Source of the DNA: Posidonia oceanica
Lineage: Eukaryota > Streptophyta > Magnoliopsida > Alismatales > Posidoniaceae
Length of the DNA stretch: 64,000 nt
NCBI GenBank assembly: GCA_037176725.1
Contig: JAZBRS010000075.1
Coordinates: forward strand, 70,868,001 to 70,932,000
Direction: 5' to 3'
Shown: positions 1-9,499 of the stretch, one piece after another
Numbering within the stretch: the first letter of the stretch is position 1
How the letters are laid out: each line of letters starts with the position of its first letter
Translations under genes and position numbers: made by a program
The notes under the pieces: model-generated
Seen by the model: only the letters and a program-made list of their open reading frames with translations
What the model was told of the DNA's origin: nothing
The model's database searches: none

Positions 1-835
1 GAGTCAGACACGTTACCCTAGTACAAATCGGGTAGGCGTCTAAGGCCAAAACCTAGAAGTGCAAAAAAGAGGGGAGTGCACCAAATAAAAGAGTGTCTCG
101 GTTCATCAAGGAATGAGTATCCATTGACCGAGCACTCAGAAGGGGTGAGACTACTTGCCAAAGTACCCAGAAAAGAAAGCAAAAAGGGTCAAAAAAGAAG
201 GCAGCAAAGAAGCTGTCCATGTGCAAGAAAAGAAAGAGAATGGAAAAAACGGCAGCAAAGAAACTGTCCAAGAGTCAAAACTGAAAAGCTGGGGAATACT
301 AAGGACAGTAGGAATCCAGCTTGAACTAGGAGGGGTATAGGCTTCAAATCTTCAACCAACATCTTAGGGTAGGAAATGGACTTTCCTTCCACCCACGTCC
401 CGCACCGTACACATTAGAGGCAAGGGGCAGAGGCCTAGGTCTAGGGGTAGTTAGGTGCCAAAGCAAGAATGAGGTATTTTCTGACTCTGAGATGCACAAG
501 GGACCAAACTGTCAAGGTTTTTGGGTCATGAGGTCCCCAGTTTCCCAACTTCTCAGAGGATTCTTTGTCTCCCATAAAATCAAAAATAAAAAAAAAATGA
601 TAAAATCAAAAATCCAAAAAAATGATAAAATTAAAAAATCTAAAAAAATGATAAAATAAAAAATCCAAAAAAATGATAAAACCAAAAATCCAAAAAAAAA
701 TGATAGTGAGTAGGGTAAAATCTACCCAACCAACATCACCTCATGAAATTGATAACAAGTAAGGCCGATGATATAAAATCTAGGGCACTAGTGACTTCAC
801 GTCGCGTTTTGATCACTCCTATTCAGGACGGTCAC
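1..835 (+). other. F1-a conserved 3' UTR head
   Basis: Non-coding stretch matching 61248-62093 of F1-c almost throughout, including the repeated AAAGAAGCTGTCC-like phrases near 205-275 and the A-rich repeat. The match to F1-c ends at CTATTCAGGACG because F1-d was inserted there in F1-c. No function is visible. Confidence 0.8.
578..705 (+). repeat. A-rich ~22-bp tandem repeat
   Basis: Unit close to ATAAAATCAAAAATCCAAAA, about five to six copies. The same array occurs in F1-c at about 61818-61965. Confidence 0.85.
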
Positions 836-1029
836 TTGGTACTCGCTTGCGAGTCGATACCATGTTTATGTAGACAACAAATTTGAGGCCAGATTTATTA
901 TCTTCCATCTAAGTTTATTTCAAGCAATATATGTACATATTTATTATTTTTTGGACTAGGGGCAAGGGGCACCCTAGATGGTCTAATATGATTTTGTTCA
1001 AGTTTTTCTGCAGAAAACTACTGATATAT

Positions 1030-1294
1030 GTTGGACGTTTCCAAGACTTGCGTCATACATTGAACGCAATTACCTTTGGTGTCCAACGTAGCAAAAAAAA
1101 GAAAAAAATAAATAAGAGTTTATTGGACGCAATCTGTTCTTGCGTCATACATTTGACGCAACCTATTCTGGCGTTCAACGCAGCAAAAAAAAATAAAAAT
1201 AAAATAAAAAATAAAATAAAATAAATAAATAAGAGTTGTTGGACGCAATCTGTTCTAGCGTCTTATGTTAGACGTATAGGCATTTGCGTCCAAC
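1030..1294 (+). repeat. Three pairs of 28-29 nt dyad modules in the F1 3' UTR
   Basis: Module pairs lie at 1030-1058/1059-1087, 1122-1150/1151-1179 and 1238-1266/1267-1294, separated by A-rich spacers. Each module starts RTT-N2-ACG and ends CGT-N2/3-AC or AAC, and partners abut directly. In the last pair the outer arms GTTGGACGCAA and TTGCGTCCAAC are exact reverse complements. These are the same modules as in the F1 LTR and leader. Confidence 0.75.
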
Positions 1295-1490
1295 GTTTTT
1301 CAGCAACTTAAGTTGCCGAACTTTGCTCATGGCCCTTCAAATCCGTGGACAAATTGCCAAACCAATTTGTTCAAATTCCAGAGGTTTCTAGAAGTTAGAA
1401 TGCACATGGAGCTGAGGCCATCATGATTTTCGAGAATCCCGGATCACCACCAGGTCAACAAAGCGAAGCCGAAGAAGTATCCTTTTATTC

Positions 1491-1650
1491 CCTTGGGCAA
1501 CCCCCTTGGCGTGTTTTATTTCAGTTTTTGCCTTGGGCAACCCCTTTGGCGTGTTTTATTACAGTTTTTTCCTTGGGCAACCCCCTCGACGATGTTTTAG
1601 TTCAGTTTTGCCTTGGGCAACCCCCTCGGCGAGTCTTTTAAATTACAGTT
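1491..1650 (+). repeat. 40-bp tandem array (CCTTGGGCAACCCCC type)
   Basis: Four copies start at 1491, 1531, 1571 and 1611, each opening with CCTTGGGCAACCCC and followed by a T-rich half. The core CCTTGGGCAA also occurs in the F1 LTR and in the larger 44-bp array downstream. Confidence 0.85.
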
Positions 1651-1659
1651 CTATCCCTT

Positions 1660-2040
1660 TGACCAACACCCGGAGGTCAATCCTTGAGTGTTGGATAAAT
1701 CGAACTCAATCCTTGAGTGTTGGACAAATCCAGCTCAATCCTTGAGTGTTGGATAAATCTAGCTCAATCCTTGAGTGTTGGACAAATCCAGCTCAATCCT
1801 TGAGTGTTGGAAAAATCCAGCTCAATCCTTGGGTGTTGGATAAATCAGCTCAATCCTTGAGTGTTGGATAAATCCAGCTCACTCCTTTAGTGTTGGATAA
1901 ATCTAGCTCAATTCTTGAGTATTGAATGATCCAGCTCAATCCTTGAGTGTTGGAAGATCCAGTTCAATTTTTAAGTGTTGGATGTCTGATCCAGCTCATT
2001 TTCTCTGAGTGTTGGATGTTTGATCCAGCTCAAGTCTTTT
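1660..2040 (+). repeat. ~29-bp tandem array (CTCAATCCTTGAGTGTTGGA)
   Basis: About a dozen diverged copies of CTCAATCCTTGAGTGTTGGA plus a variable AAATCCAG-like tail. Copies get longer and more divergent towards the 3' end. Confidence 0.85.
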
Positions 2041-2049
2041 AAATGCCAG

Positions 2050-3040
2050 TTTGACCCCCTTGGGCAATCCCCTTGGCACGTCATGTTTTTATTTTCGACC
2101 CCTTTGGGCAATCCCCTTAGCACATCATGTTTTTATTTTCGACCCCCTTAGGCAATCCCCTTGGCATGTCGTGTTTTGTTTTCGACTCCCTTGGGCAATC
2201 CCTTTGGCATGTCATATTTTTATTTTCGACCCCCTTGGGCAGTCCCCTTGGCATGTCATGTTTTTATTTTTGACCCCCTTGGGCAGTCCCCTTGGCACGT
2301 CATGTTTTATTTTCGACCCCCTTGGGCAATCCCCTTGGCACGTCATGTTTTTATTTTCGACCCCCTTGGGCAGTCCCCTTGGCACGTCATGTTTTTATTT
2401 TCGACCCCCTTGGGTAGTCCCCTTGGCACGTCATGTTTTATTTTTCGATCCCCTTGGGCAATCCCCTTGGTATGTCATGTTTTTATTTCGACCCCCTTGG
2501 GCAATCCCCTTGGCACGTCATGTTTTATTTTTGACCCCCTTGGGCAATCTCCTTGGCACGTCATGTCTTTATTTTCGACCCCCTTGGGCAATCCCCTTGG
2601 CACATCATGTTTTTATTTTCGACCCCCTTGGGCAGTCCACTTGGCATGTCATGTTTTTATTTTCGACCCCCTTGGGTAATCCCCTTGGTACGTCATGTTT
2701 TTGACCCCCTTGGGCAATCTCCTTGGCATGTCATGTTTTTATTTTCGACCCCCTTGGGCAATCCCCTTGGCATGTCATGTTTTTATTTTTGACCCCCTTG
2801 GGCAATCTCCTTAGCACGTTATGTTTTATTTTCGACCCCCTTGGGCAATCCCCTTGGCACGTCATGTTTTTATTTTCGACCCCCTTGGGCAGTCCCTTTG
2901 GCACGTCATGTCTTTGTTTTCGATCCCCTCGAGCAATCTCCTTGGCACGTCATGTTTTTATTTTTCGACCCCCTTGGGCAATCCCCTTGGCACGTCATGT
3001 TTTTTTTTCGACCCACTTGGGCAATGCCCTTGGCGAGTCT
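2050..3040 (+). repeat. 44-bp tandem array, about 22 copies
   Basis: The unit opens GACCCCCTTGGGCAATCCCC and continues TTGGCACGTCATG plus a T-rich tail. Because 44 is not a multiple of three and the unit lacks stops, all three forward frames stay open for long stretches, giving spurious frames of up to 217 aa. Copies differ by single bases and by the length of the T run. Confidence 0.92.
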
Positions 3041-3044
3041 GTAA

Positions 3045-3450
3045 AAGAAGGAGCCCTGGAGCACAACCGGACAAATAAAGCAAACCCAATCAAAGCAAAA
3101 GACCCCCCAGAGCATAACCGGGACATCAAAGCAAAGACCCCCGGAGCATAACTGGGATACTAAAGCAAAGACCCCCGGAGCATAACCGGGACATCAAAGC
3201 AAAGACCCCGGAGCACAACCGGATAAACAAAGCAAACCTTGGAGCACAACCGGGATAACAAAGCAAACCAATCAAAAGCAGATACCCCGGAGCACAACCG
3301 GATAAACAAAGCAAACCCCGGAGCACAACCGGATAAACAAAGCAAGCCCCAGAGCACAACCGGATAAACAAAGCAAACCCCAGAGCACAATCGGACAAAG
3401 AAAGCAAAACAATCCAATAGTAGGTACCCCGGAGTACAACCGGGTCAATA
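3045..3450 (+). repeat. ~33-bp tandem array (CGGAGCACAACCGG)
   Basis: About eleven copies of CCCCGGAGCACAACCGG plus an AAAGCAAA-rich tail. Within the unit CCGG…CCGG forms a short dyad. Confidence 0.85.
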
Positions 3451-3464
3451 AAGCAAAGGCAACA

Positions 3465-3840
3465 GTATTAGTGAACCCATGCTCACTAACTCCCGGGTCA
3501 GAAGATGATGGTCCCGTCGAGAATGTAGGCAACATTCAATGAAAGGACACTTGATTCTGACGAATAAAGCAAACGGTATTGATGGACTCATTGTTCATTA
3601 ATTCCGGGTCACGAGACGACGGTCTCTGTCGAGAATGTAGGCAACATTCGATGAAAAGACACCTAATTGTGACAAATAGAGCCAACGTGGCCGGCAGAGA
3701 AGAGATCATTTCCCTTTTTGCCTGGGAGCATCATGGACCTCTCTCTCACCAACCCCCGTGTCATGAAACGACGGTCCCCTGGGAGAGTGTAGGCTACGCT
3801 CGAGGAAAGGGCACCTGATCATGACAAATTGCATTCACGC
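3465..3840 (+). repeat. Three diverged ~110-150 bp repeats
   Basis: The phrase with GAATGTAGGCAACATTC recurs at about 3521, 3633 and 3785, each copy including a GACGGTC core and a GACAAAT-like end. A related phrase occurs in F3 at about 8290-8345, which ties the 3' UTRs of F1 and F3 together. Confidence 0.7.
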
Positions 3841-4410
3841 ATGTGTCAGTCCGCCTTGAGTGGTGAGAAAAATTCTTGAGCCAACCCAGTATACAAATTA
3901 AAGCTGGCGATGATGGAGGAACCTCATTACCTAGGGTCATGCATTGCATATCATAACCCCTTTTTTTTTGTATTCTCGTCAGCACGCATACATGCATAAT
4001 GCATTGTATTGCATTCGCATTGTATCACATTCGCATTGAGTGGTCGTCGGAATCATTAGCTATCCATCCTTTTAGTTTGACCCCCACGGGCAATCCCCGT
4101 GGCATGTCTTTTAGTTTGACCCCCGTGGGCAATCCCCATGGCATGTCGTTAGTTTGACCCCCGCGGGCAATCCCTGTGGCATGTCTTTTAGTTTGACTCC
4201 CGCGGGCAATCCCGTGGCATGTCGTTAGTTTGTTCCCCTTGGGCAATCTCCTTGGCCGTGTTTCTTTAGCCGACCCTCTTTGTGTCTCGTCCAAGTCTGG
4301 TGGCAACAGGCATTGGATTTCATTTAGGATCTCCAGGTAGCGGCACACGGGGGTATCGTCTCACCTTGTAGATAGCTTCGTGCCGAAGCCATTTTCAAGG
4401 AGGGGCAATC
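3841..4410 (+). other. F1-a distal 3' UTR with ~41-bp array and polypurine tract
   Basis: Non-coding. Four to five copies of a ~41-bp unit (AGTTTGACCCCCGTGGGCAA, then a CCC…GGCATGTC half) lie at 4075-4262. The F1-d 3' UTR carries the reverse complement at 63660-63890. The segment ends in AAGGAGGGGCAATC (4397-4410), the polypurine tract expected to prime plus-strand synthesis, abutting the LTR. Confidence 0.8.
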
Positions 4411-4622
4411 TGTAGATACCCCATTTTGGCACTCCCTTCATGTTAGTATAGTCTCTTGCATTAGGTCGCTTTTTGAAGCCCTCTGCTCGATCCAGAATGT
4501 CTCATTCGAGACAAATGTTTTCTCTCAAATCCAAAATGTTATCCATATCTAAGCTCCAAGTGTCGGCAACTTTAATATTCTTCATGTCCTGACCAAATTT
4601 GGAAATTTAACTGATTGAGGGT

Positions 4623-4934
4623 GTTGTATGCTAGCTTCTCAGCGTACAACGTTGGCCGCTGGTTTTCCAGCGGATAACATTGGCTGCTGGTTTTCTAGCG
4701 TCCAATGTGGCAACCCAGTCATCCCACAGCTTTCCTTATTTGGCCAAATCCAAAAAATCGTTCTTACGTTCTTTGGAACCTGTTGACCGGTCAAAGCCAT
4801 CAAAGCCGAATTAAACTCACTTAATGACTCCTTAATTGGGGAATCTTCTCTTATCCTGATAGTTATGTCTCGGAGGTCGTTATACGTTGAGACTCTCGCT
4901 TATAACGTTATACGCTGGTTTTCCAGCGTATAAC
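4623..4934 (+). promoter_or_regulatory. Five 28-nt dyad modules in U3 of the F1-a LTR
   Basis: Modules abut at 4623-4650, 4651-4678 and 4679-4706, then after a 172-bp gap at 4879-4906 and 4907-4934. The last is a perfect hairpin: arm GTTATACGCTGG, loop TTTT, arm CCAGCGTATAAC. It ends 64 bp upstream of the TATA box. The arrangement is the same in all four F1 LTRs of the window. Confidence 0.8.
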
Positions 4935-4998
4935 ACTTCTGAAACAGGAAATTCTGCTGACTTGGCCTTTGTGTCCTTTTTTGCTCCTCCCCTGCTTC

Positions 4999-5006
4999 TA
5001 TAAAAG
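4999..5006 (+). promoter_or_regulatory. TATA box of the F1-a LTR
   Basis: TATAAAAG in the context CTTCTATAAAAGTAGGGG. It is conserved at the same place in the other F1 LTRs and is the likely core promoter, with U3 upstream. Confidence 0.75.
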
Positions 5007-5790
5007 TAGGGGTACCCCTACAAGGTTCGGGGACGGAAAAATTAAAAAGAAAGGGAGGATTTTTGGAACTCACATGCTCTCTTGAGATTAAAATTTGAGA
5101 GAAGTGAGGTCCTTGAGAATTGAAAGAGTGAAGAGAGAATTTTTGAAAGGTGGAAAGTTTTCGAAAAAGCTTGAGTGTCCCTTTATCGTTGTTGGCATCA
5201 TGTCAATGCAGTTTGCACTTTGTGCATAGATAAAGGGGGCTCTATTTTATTGTTTTCTTTTCATTTCTCATATCACATGTTTAATTCCATAGCATAATCA
5301 AGCATTTTATTTTGAGTTCATATATTGTTGTAGCTAAGCATACAACTTTATTAGTTGCAACCGGGGGGATCAAACCCCTCGGGTACGTATTTCATTATGT
5401 TTCTCCATTTTCTTTTCTATTTATTCTGGATAAGTTACTACACATATTGATTCATCTTTGCATTGTTTTTGTTGTTTTGCTAACATTTGTCATACGAGGA
5501 AGAAGAAAGAAGAAGAAGCTCACCAAGCACGGGCACCCTTGGGCAATGCTGGCGTTGTCGTAAGGTAGCTGAACCCGCAACCATATCACATCTCCCCAAG
5601 GCGTCTCGAGGGCCGACGAAAGCGAACCGAGAGTGGCGATCACACCAATTCCATCACACGTGGAGTGACGAAGTTGGATACAAAAGGAGACCCCGAGAAG
5701 GAGCAAATAGAGCAAAAAAGGAACAAGCCTCTTCTTCTCCTCCAAAATCCCATATCCATAGCCACCGCCTGCACTGCCACCTTCGATGCC

Positions 5791-5970
5791 GCCGTCTCCC
5801 TCTCTGTCGCTCATCAGGGAGGAGGAAGGGGGAAGAGGGTCACCACCCACGCCGTCTCCCTCTCTGTCGCTCATCAGGGAGGAGGAAGGAGGAAGAGGGT
5901 CACCACCCGTGCCGTCTCCCTCTCTATCGCTCATCAGGGAGGAGGAAAGGGGGAGAAGATCACCACCACT
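5791..5970. repeat. 60-bp tandem repeat, three copies
   Basis: Three copies in register, starting at 5791, 5851 and 5911 with GCCGTCTCCCTCTCT and running into GGGAGGAGGAAGG. 60 is divisible by three, so repeated peptide frames appear on both strands without other coding evidence. Confidence 0.9.
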
Positions 5971-6390
5971 CGCACCGCCGGAGCTCACCGAACCTCGCTG
6001 CCACACCACCGGAAGATGCCGCTGGACGAAGGGAGAATCGTCGGAGGAGAGGAGAGGTGGAGAAGAAAATTTGAAGGAGGGGAGAAGGTTTGAGGGTCTG
6101 GAAAAAAGGGGGGCAACGGTCCAGTTTTGCTACTGGACTCGCACCCTGGTCGCCAAGAAAAGCGGTGACTCGCTCAGACGCCTCCGCAACAGGCAACTGA
6201 CCCTTCAGCTTCTTCGTGCACCGACCTTCCCGCTTCAGTTTGAACATTTTGGAAAGGCGCGACTCTAGACGCCCTAAAAGGAGGCGACTGGAATGGACGC
6301 CATCATTGGCAGCGACTAATGAGGACGGAGCAGTTTCTTCCTTTAATTTCACTCTAATACAAACTTATACATTAACAAATGACAAAACAC
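5971..6390. other. GC-rich F3 segment without a recognisable gene
   Basis: Contains a 130-codon minus-strand frame (5960-6352) of biased composition and repeated GGCGACT/AGACGCC phrases around 6160-6300. I see no domain and do not call a gene. Confidence 0.5.
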
Positions 6391-6492
6391 AACTTAAAAA
6401 CTAAAACGTAATTCAACCCAAACTTAAACTCAAAAACTAAAACATAATTCAACCCAAACTTAAACTTAAAAACTAAAACATGATTCAACTCA
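6391..6492. repeat. ~36-bp A-rich tandem repeat
   Basis: Three copies of AACTTAAA…CTAAAACATAATTCAACCCA-like sequence, just beyond the 3' end of the antisense gene. Confidence 0.8.
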
Positions 6493-6617
6493 ACTTAAAA
6501 TTAAAATTTAAAACATAATCAGTCATGCATTGCCATGCTCGAGCGGTTGAGCCCAAGCATCTTCAAGAATTCTTGCCTGTCATCAGCATATTTCTGAGGA
6601 GTGGGACAGCGCTGTGC

Positions 6618-7887
6618 TTACCACTTCACGTACTTCGACTCCTGGGACTCCCAAGCAGTTGCAGAAAGCCGAGGCGCACTCAGAGAGACTCGTCTGCCGA
6701 TGAGAACCCAGCGTGCTATGTACTCCAGGACCATCCTCTCATCTCGATCACCATCTTCCTTGCGAACACGGATCGGAGGGGTCAGAACTGCATCGGCTTG
6801 GACAACTAGCTCCTGATTCAGTAGACGTGGACAACGATGGATGGGATATAGCACTAACGATGTGGCACCCACCAGGACAAGCTCAAGGTCATTATGAACT
6901 GTGCTCATCACCCGCGCCTTATGAGCTCCAGGTAGCTTCGGAACAAAGTCAAAATCCTTCAGTGACAAGCGTCCAAGGCGGAGAACGCAATCATGGAAGC
7001 TCAGGTCGGCAAAATCTGTATCACAGCAACATTGAGACATGAAGCACCTGTGCAGCAGCAGTGGAGAGCCAAAGAACTTCCCTGAACAAGAGGCACTGGT
7101 GAGCCCCTCCATGGTGTAAGCCAATACAGCAGGAGCCAAGCACAAGTCTGGACGAACAGCCACCAACATCAGGAGATCCACATAGTGAAGATCCATTGTA
7201 AAATTTGCGTTTGCAAACAAGGCAAGGCCATCGACTGCTACAAACAAGCACTTCCTCAGCTCAGTCTCAGCAAGTTGCCTGGTGCTAAGAACCTCCCACA
7301 GGCCTCGAAGAAAGAGTCTCCTCGAGTGCATCAAAGCCTTGCTAGCCTCCTGATCCATTGCTAAATACCTGCCTATCTTCTTGGAGCCCACTGTCTCAAC
7401 AGAAATGGCGAAGCGATCATCTGCCGCTTTAGTAGATTCCACCGCCAATCCAAGCAAAGAAGACACCTCCTTACATGTGATCAAAGTCTCCCCACAAGGA
7501 AGGTTGAAAGTGTTGGAGGAGCCATTCCAGAAAGCCTTCAAAGCATGCAACAATGGCCAAGGCACAGGCGTGCGAATCAGATCAAGTAGCTGGTCGAAAC
7601 CACTGCACTCGAAGAAATGCTTGTTATTCTCTACTCAATTGGTCAAGCCAGCCACCCATGGCAGAGTATACCGGAAAGAATTGTGGAAGTCCGGGCATCC
7701 CGTGAGGTTCACTACGGCCTAAACAAGCAACATTCAGAGGCAAAACCACAAAGAGAAGCATGCAAAGACAAAAGGGACAAAGAGGAGAACATACTTGGTC
7801 ATCCCGGATGGCTTTCATCAAATGGTTGGGGATATCAACCACCCTCTTCACTTGGAAGGTCGAGGAAGAGAAGGAAGGAAGCTTCAT
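6618..7887 (-). pseudogene. Spliced plant-mobile-domain-like (DUF7745-type) gene, antisense in F3
   Basis: Two exons on the minus strand. Exon 1 runs from ATG at 7887 to 7795 (31 codons). A 76-nt intron (7794-7719) has donor GTATGT and acceptor TTGTTTAG. Exon 2 runs from 7718 to the stop at 6618. The junction is in phase and joins two frames that do not connect without splicing. The predicted product is about 397 aa, broken by one in-frame TGA at 7637-7635. The core, near codons 85-130, has the plant mobile domain pattern: a leucine-rich helix ending in FW, then NTFNLPCGE, then EVSSLLGL. Further on, a segment with GLALF and PAVLAYT resembles the later part of DUF7745-type proteins. Such domains are known in plant genes and Tat/Ogre elements; their molecular role is unclear. 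A captured host gene is the alternative. The family call is by motif only. Confidence 0.7.
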
Positions 7888-8944
7888 GATCAAGATAAGG
7901 GGTTTACTTGTGCAGAATGCTTCCTGAAAAGCAAGGACAGCCGTCTTTTATCTCCCCTTATCAAAAGAACCAGGGTTTAAAATGATTTTTGAACTAAATA
8001 AGCCAGGAGATCGCGCGTCGCTCTAACAACCGGCGACTAGCCGCCCAATCAAGAGGCGACTAACCCATCAGAACAAACCATCTGCTACAACCCAGCATCC
8101 CTTCCATTCAGGATGATGCTACCTCAGAACTGCGAAGCCGAGGAGTGAACTCTTGCCTTGAGTTCACGCACCATCCGCCGTAACCATTGCGAACACCTGA
8201 CGACACATCGGATTGGCCAGTGAGGGGTTCACTCCCTCACCCGGTTCTCTTTGCACGGAACCTCCTTACTTGCCAAATCGAGCTGTGGGACGACGGTCCT
8301 TTCTAGAGAGTGTTGGTCACACTTAAGGACGGAAAACACTTAACCACAACGAATTGCATTCATTCATTTTGCATATGTCCATATGGTTTGGGATCAACCG
8401 TACCCCGCCGGCCTAACCTAGCATATGGATCATTCATTGCATCGTGTGTTGACCTTGCATCTACATTTGTTTGTTTGAATCATGCATCCATGCATTTTTT
8501 CATATCATTGGAAGTGGAGCACGGACGGAGCATTGTTCTTCAAGAGTGTTAGAAACCCTTTAGGCATGTGATTCTCCTAGAGCCAACCCAGTTCATACCT
8601 ATCCTTTTATCAATTCCAATTTGAGTGAAGTCTCAAGCAAGATGCCGCACTCTCCTTTCGATCGCGCTAGAATAACATCCCGTGATTTCCTCCTTAGTTC
8701 TTGCCCCGTTGGAACACCTCTACATGGTTGACCTGGTCTTGACTTCAGCTGCAACACAAGTTCCAAAACCGACTTGACCCTTCCATGCCTGAGTCTCCAA
8801 TTTGATGGCAATTTAAACCCTCTTTTTATCTTTCCTTTGGCTACTTCAGTGGCAAATTGTTTGAGATGGAGCTCTCCTTTTTAGGAAATGCTCAATAGGA
8901 CATCGTTCTTACCTTAGAATCGATCTTGTTCCAACATCAACTCC
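7888..8944 (+). other. F3 3' UTR region
   Basis: Non-coding. One 28-nt stretch at 8037-8064 (starting CTAGCCGCC, ending GGCGACTAAC) resembles the F1 dyad modules. Parts of 8285-8600 resemble the F1-a 3' UTR. The upstream side of the antisense gene falls here; no clear promoter is visible. Confidence 0.55.
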
Positions 8945-8957
8945 AAGGAGGGGCATT
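8945..8957 (+). other. F3 polypurine tract
   Basis: AAGGAGGGGCATT directly before TGTAGATATCC. It is nearly the same as the tracts before the F1 LTR (AAGGAGGGGCAATC) and the F2 LTR (AGGGAGGGGCATC). Confidence 0.7.
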
Positions 8958-9287
8958 TGTAGATATCCTATTTTCGCATTTCTGAGAGTTCTTCTGAGGA
9001 TAGAAGCCTGGAGGCGCCCCAAATCTCGTGCCTAAGTTTTGATAACACGTCTTCTAGATGTTCCTTGATTTCTTCAAAGCATCACTTGATCCTACCTAGA
9101 CTCAGGTTGTTGACTGTGGTAGAGCAAACTCACTCAGGCTCGTGGCAAGTCCGAGTACCCTAGGTATCCTTTACTTCTACTCAGATTCGTGGTAGATTTG
9201 AGTTAACAGAGATGCCTTCTTGATTTCATAGACTATCTATAGTTTCCCGGCCTTCTATCTTGTTTTCTCTGGCCAAAACTCAGAAAG
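8958..9287 (+). repeat. F3 3' LTR, first 330 bp
   Basis: Begins TGTAGATATCCTATTTTCGC after the polypurine tract, comparable with TGTAGATACCCCATTTTGGC of F1. It is cut off by the F1-b 5' LTR, so its remainder lies beyond the right end of F1-b, outside the window. Confidence 0.6.
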
Positions 9288-9499
9288 TGTAGAAACCCCA
9301 TTTTGGCACTCCCTTCATGTTAGTGTAGTCTCTTGCATTAGGTCACTCTTAGAAGCCCTCTGCCCAATCCAGAATGTCTCACTTGAGCCAAATGTTTTCT
9401 CTCAAGTTCATAATGTTATCCTTATCTAAGCCCCAAGTGTCGGCAACCTGAGTGTCCATCATGTCCTGACCAAATTTGGAAGTTGAACTGACTAAGGGT

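Larger units (their letters stand above)
1..5760 (+). mobile_element. F1-a: 3' part of a Tat-type Ty3/gypsy element
   Basis: The first ~835 bases align with the sequence that follows the F1-c pol gene (from about 61248), so the window opens inside the 3' UTR of an F1 element; its pol and 5' LTR lie outside. The order is conserved UTR head, A-rich block, dyad modules, a series of unrelated tandem arrays, polypurine tract and 3' LTR (4411-5760). No protein is encoded here: open frames in this stretch come from repeats whose unit length is not a multiple of three. Confidence 0.9.
4411..5760 (+). repeat. F1-a 3' LTR
   Basis: Starts TGTAGATACCCCATTTTGG directly after the polypurine tract. It aligns along its length with the LTRs at 9288-10656, 43925-45323 and (reversed) 62094-63500. 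The terminal CCACA of the other copies is CCATA here, so the 3' terminal dinucleotide is mutated. It holds five 28-nt dyad modules, a TATA box, and near the 3' end a CCTTGGG…AAGG hairpin. Frames inside it, including a glycine/serine-rich one on the minus strand, are not credible genes. Confidence 0.9.
5761..9287 (+). mobile_element. F3: remnant of a third Tat-like LTR element
   Basis: Lies between the F1-a 3' LTR and the F1-b 5' LTR. Reading rightwards it shows a GC-rich segment, short repeats, a spliced antisense plant-mobile-domain-like gene, a 3' UTR related to that of F1-a (the GACGACGGTC and GAGCCAACCCAG phrases), a polypurine tract (8945-8957) and the start of an LTR (8958), cut by F1-b at 9287/9288. 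No gag or pol remains. Placing the polar signals on the plus strand makes the mobile-domain gene antisense, as known for the extra ORFs of some Tat elements such as Grande. Confidence 0.65.

Noticed and set aside
2051..3151. Long overlapping forward frames rich in PLGNPLGTSCF-like repeats
   Set aside because: They are translations of a 44-bp tandem array without stops in any frame; the same peptide appears in all three frames.
1491..3450. Regular direct repeats resembling a CRISPR array
   Set aside because: No unique spacers of constant size, no cas genes, and a plant retrotransposon context; these are head-to-tail tandem repeats.
5452..6009. 185-aa minus-strand frame with MSDREGDG repeats
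   Set aside because: It crosses the F1-a LTR end into the 60-bp F3 repeat; composition is that of the repeat.
6525..7042. Forward frames over the antisense mobile-domain gene
   Set aside because: They overlap the better supported minus-strand gene with intron and domain pattern.
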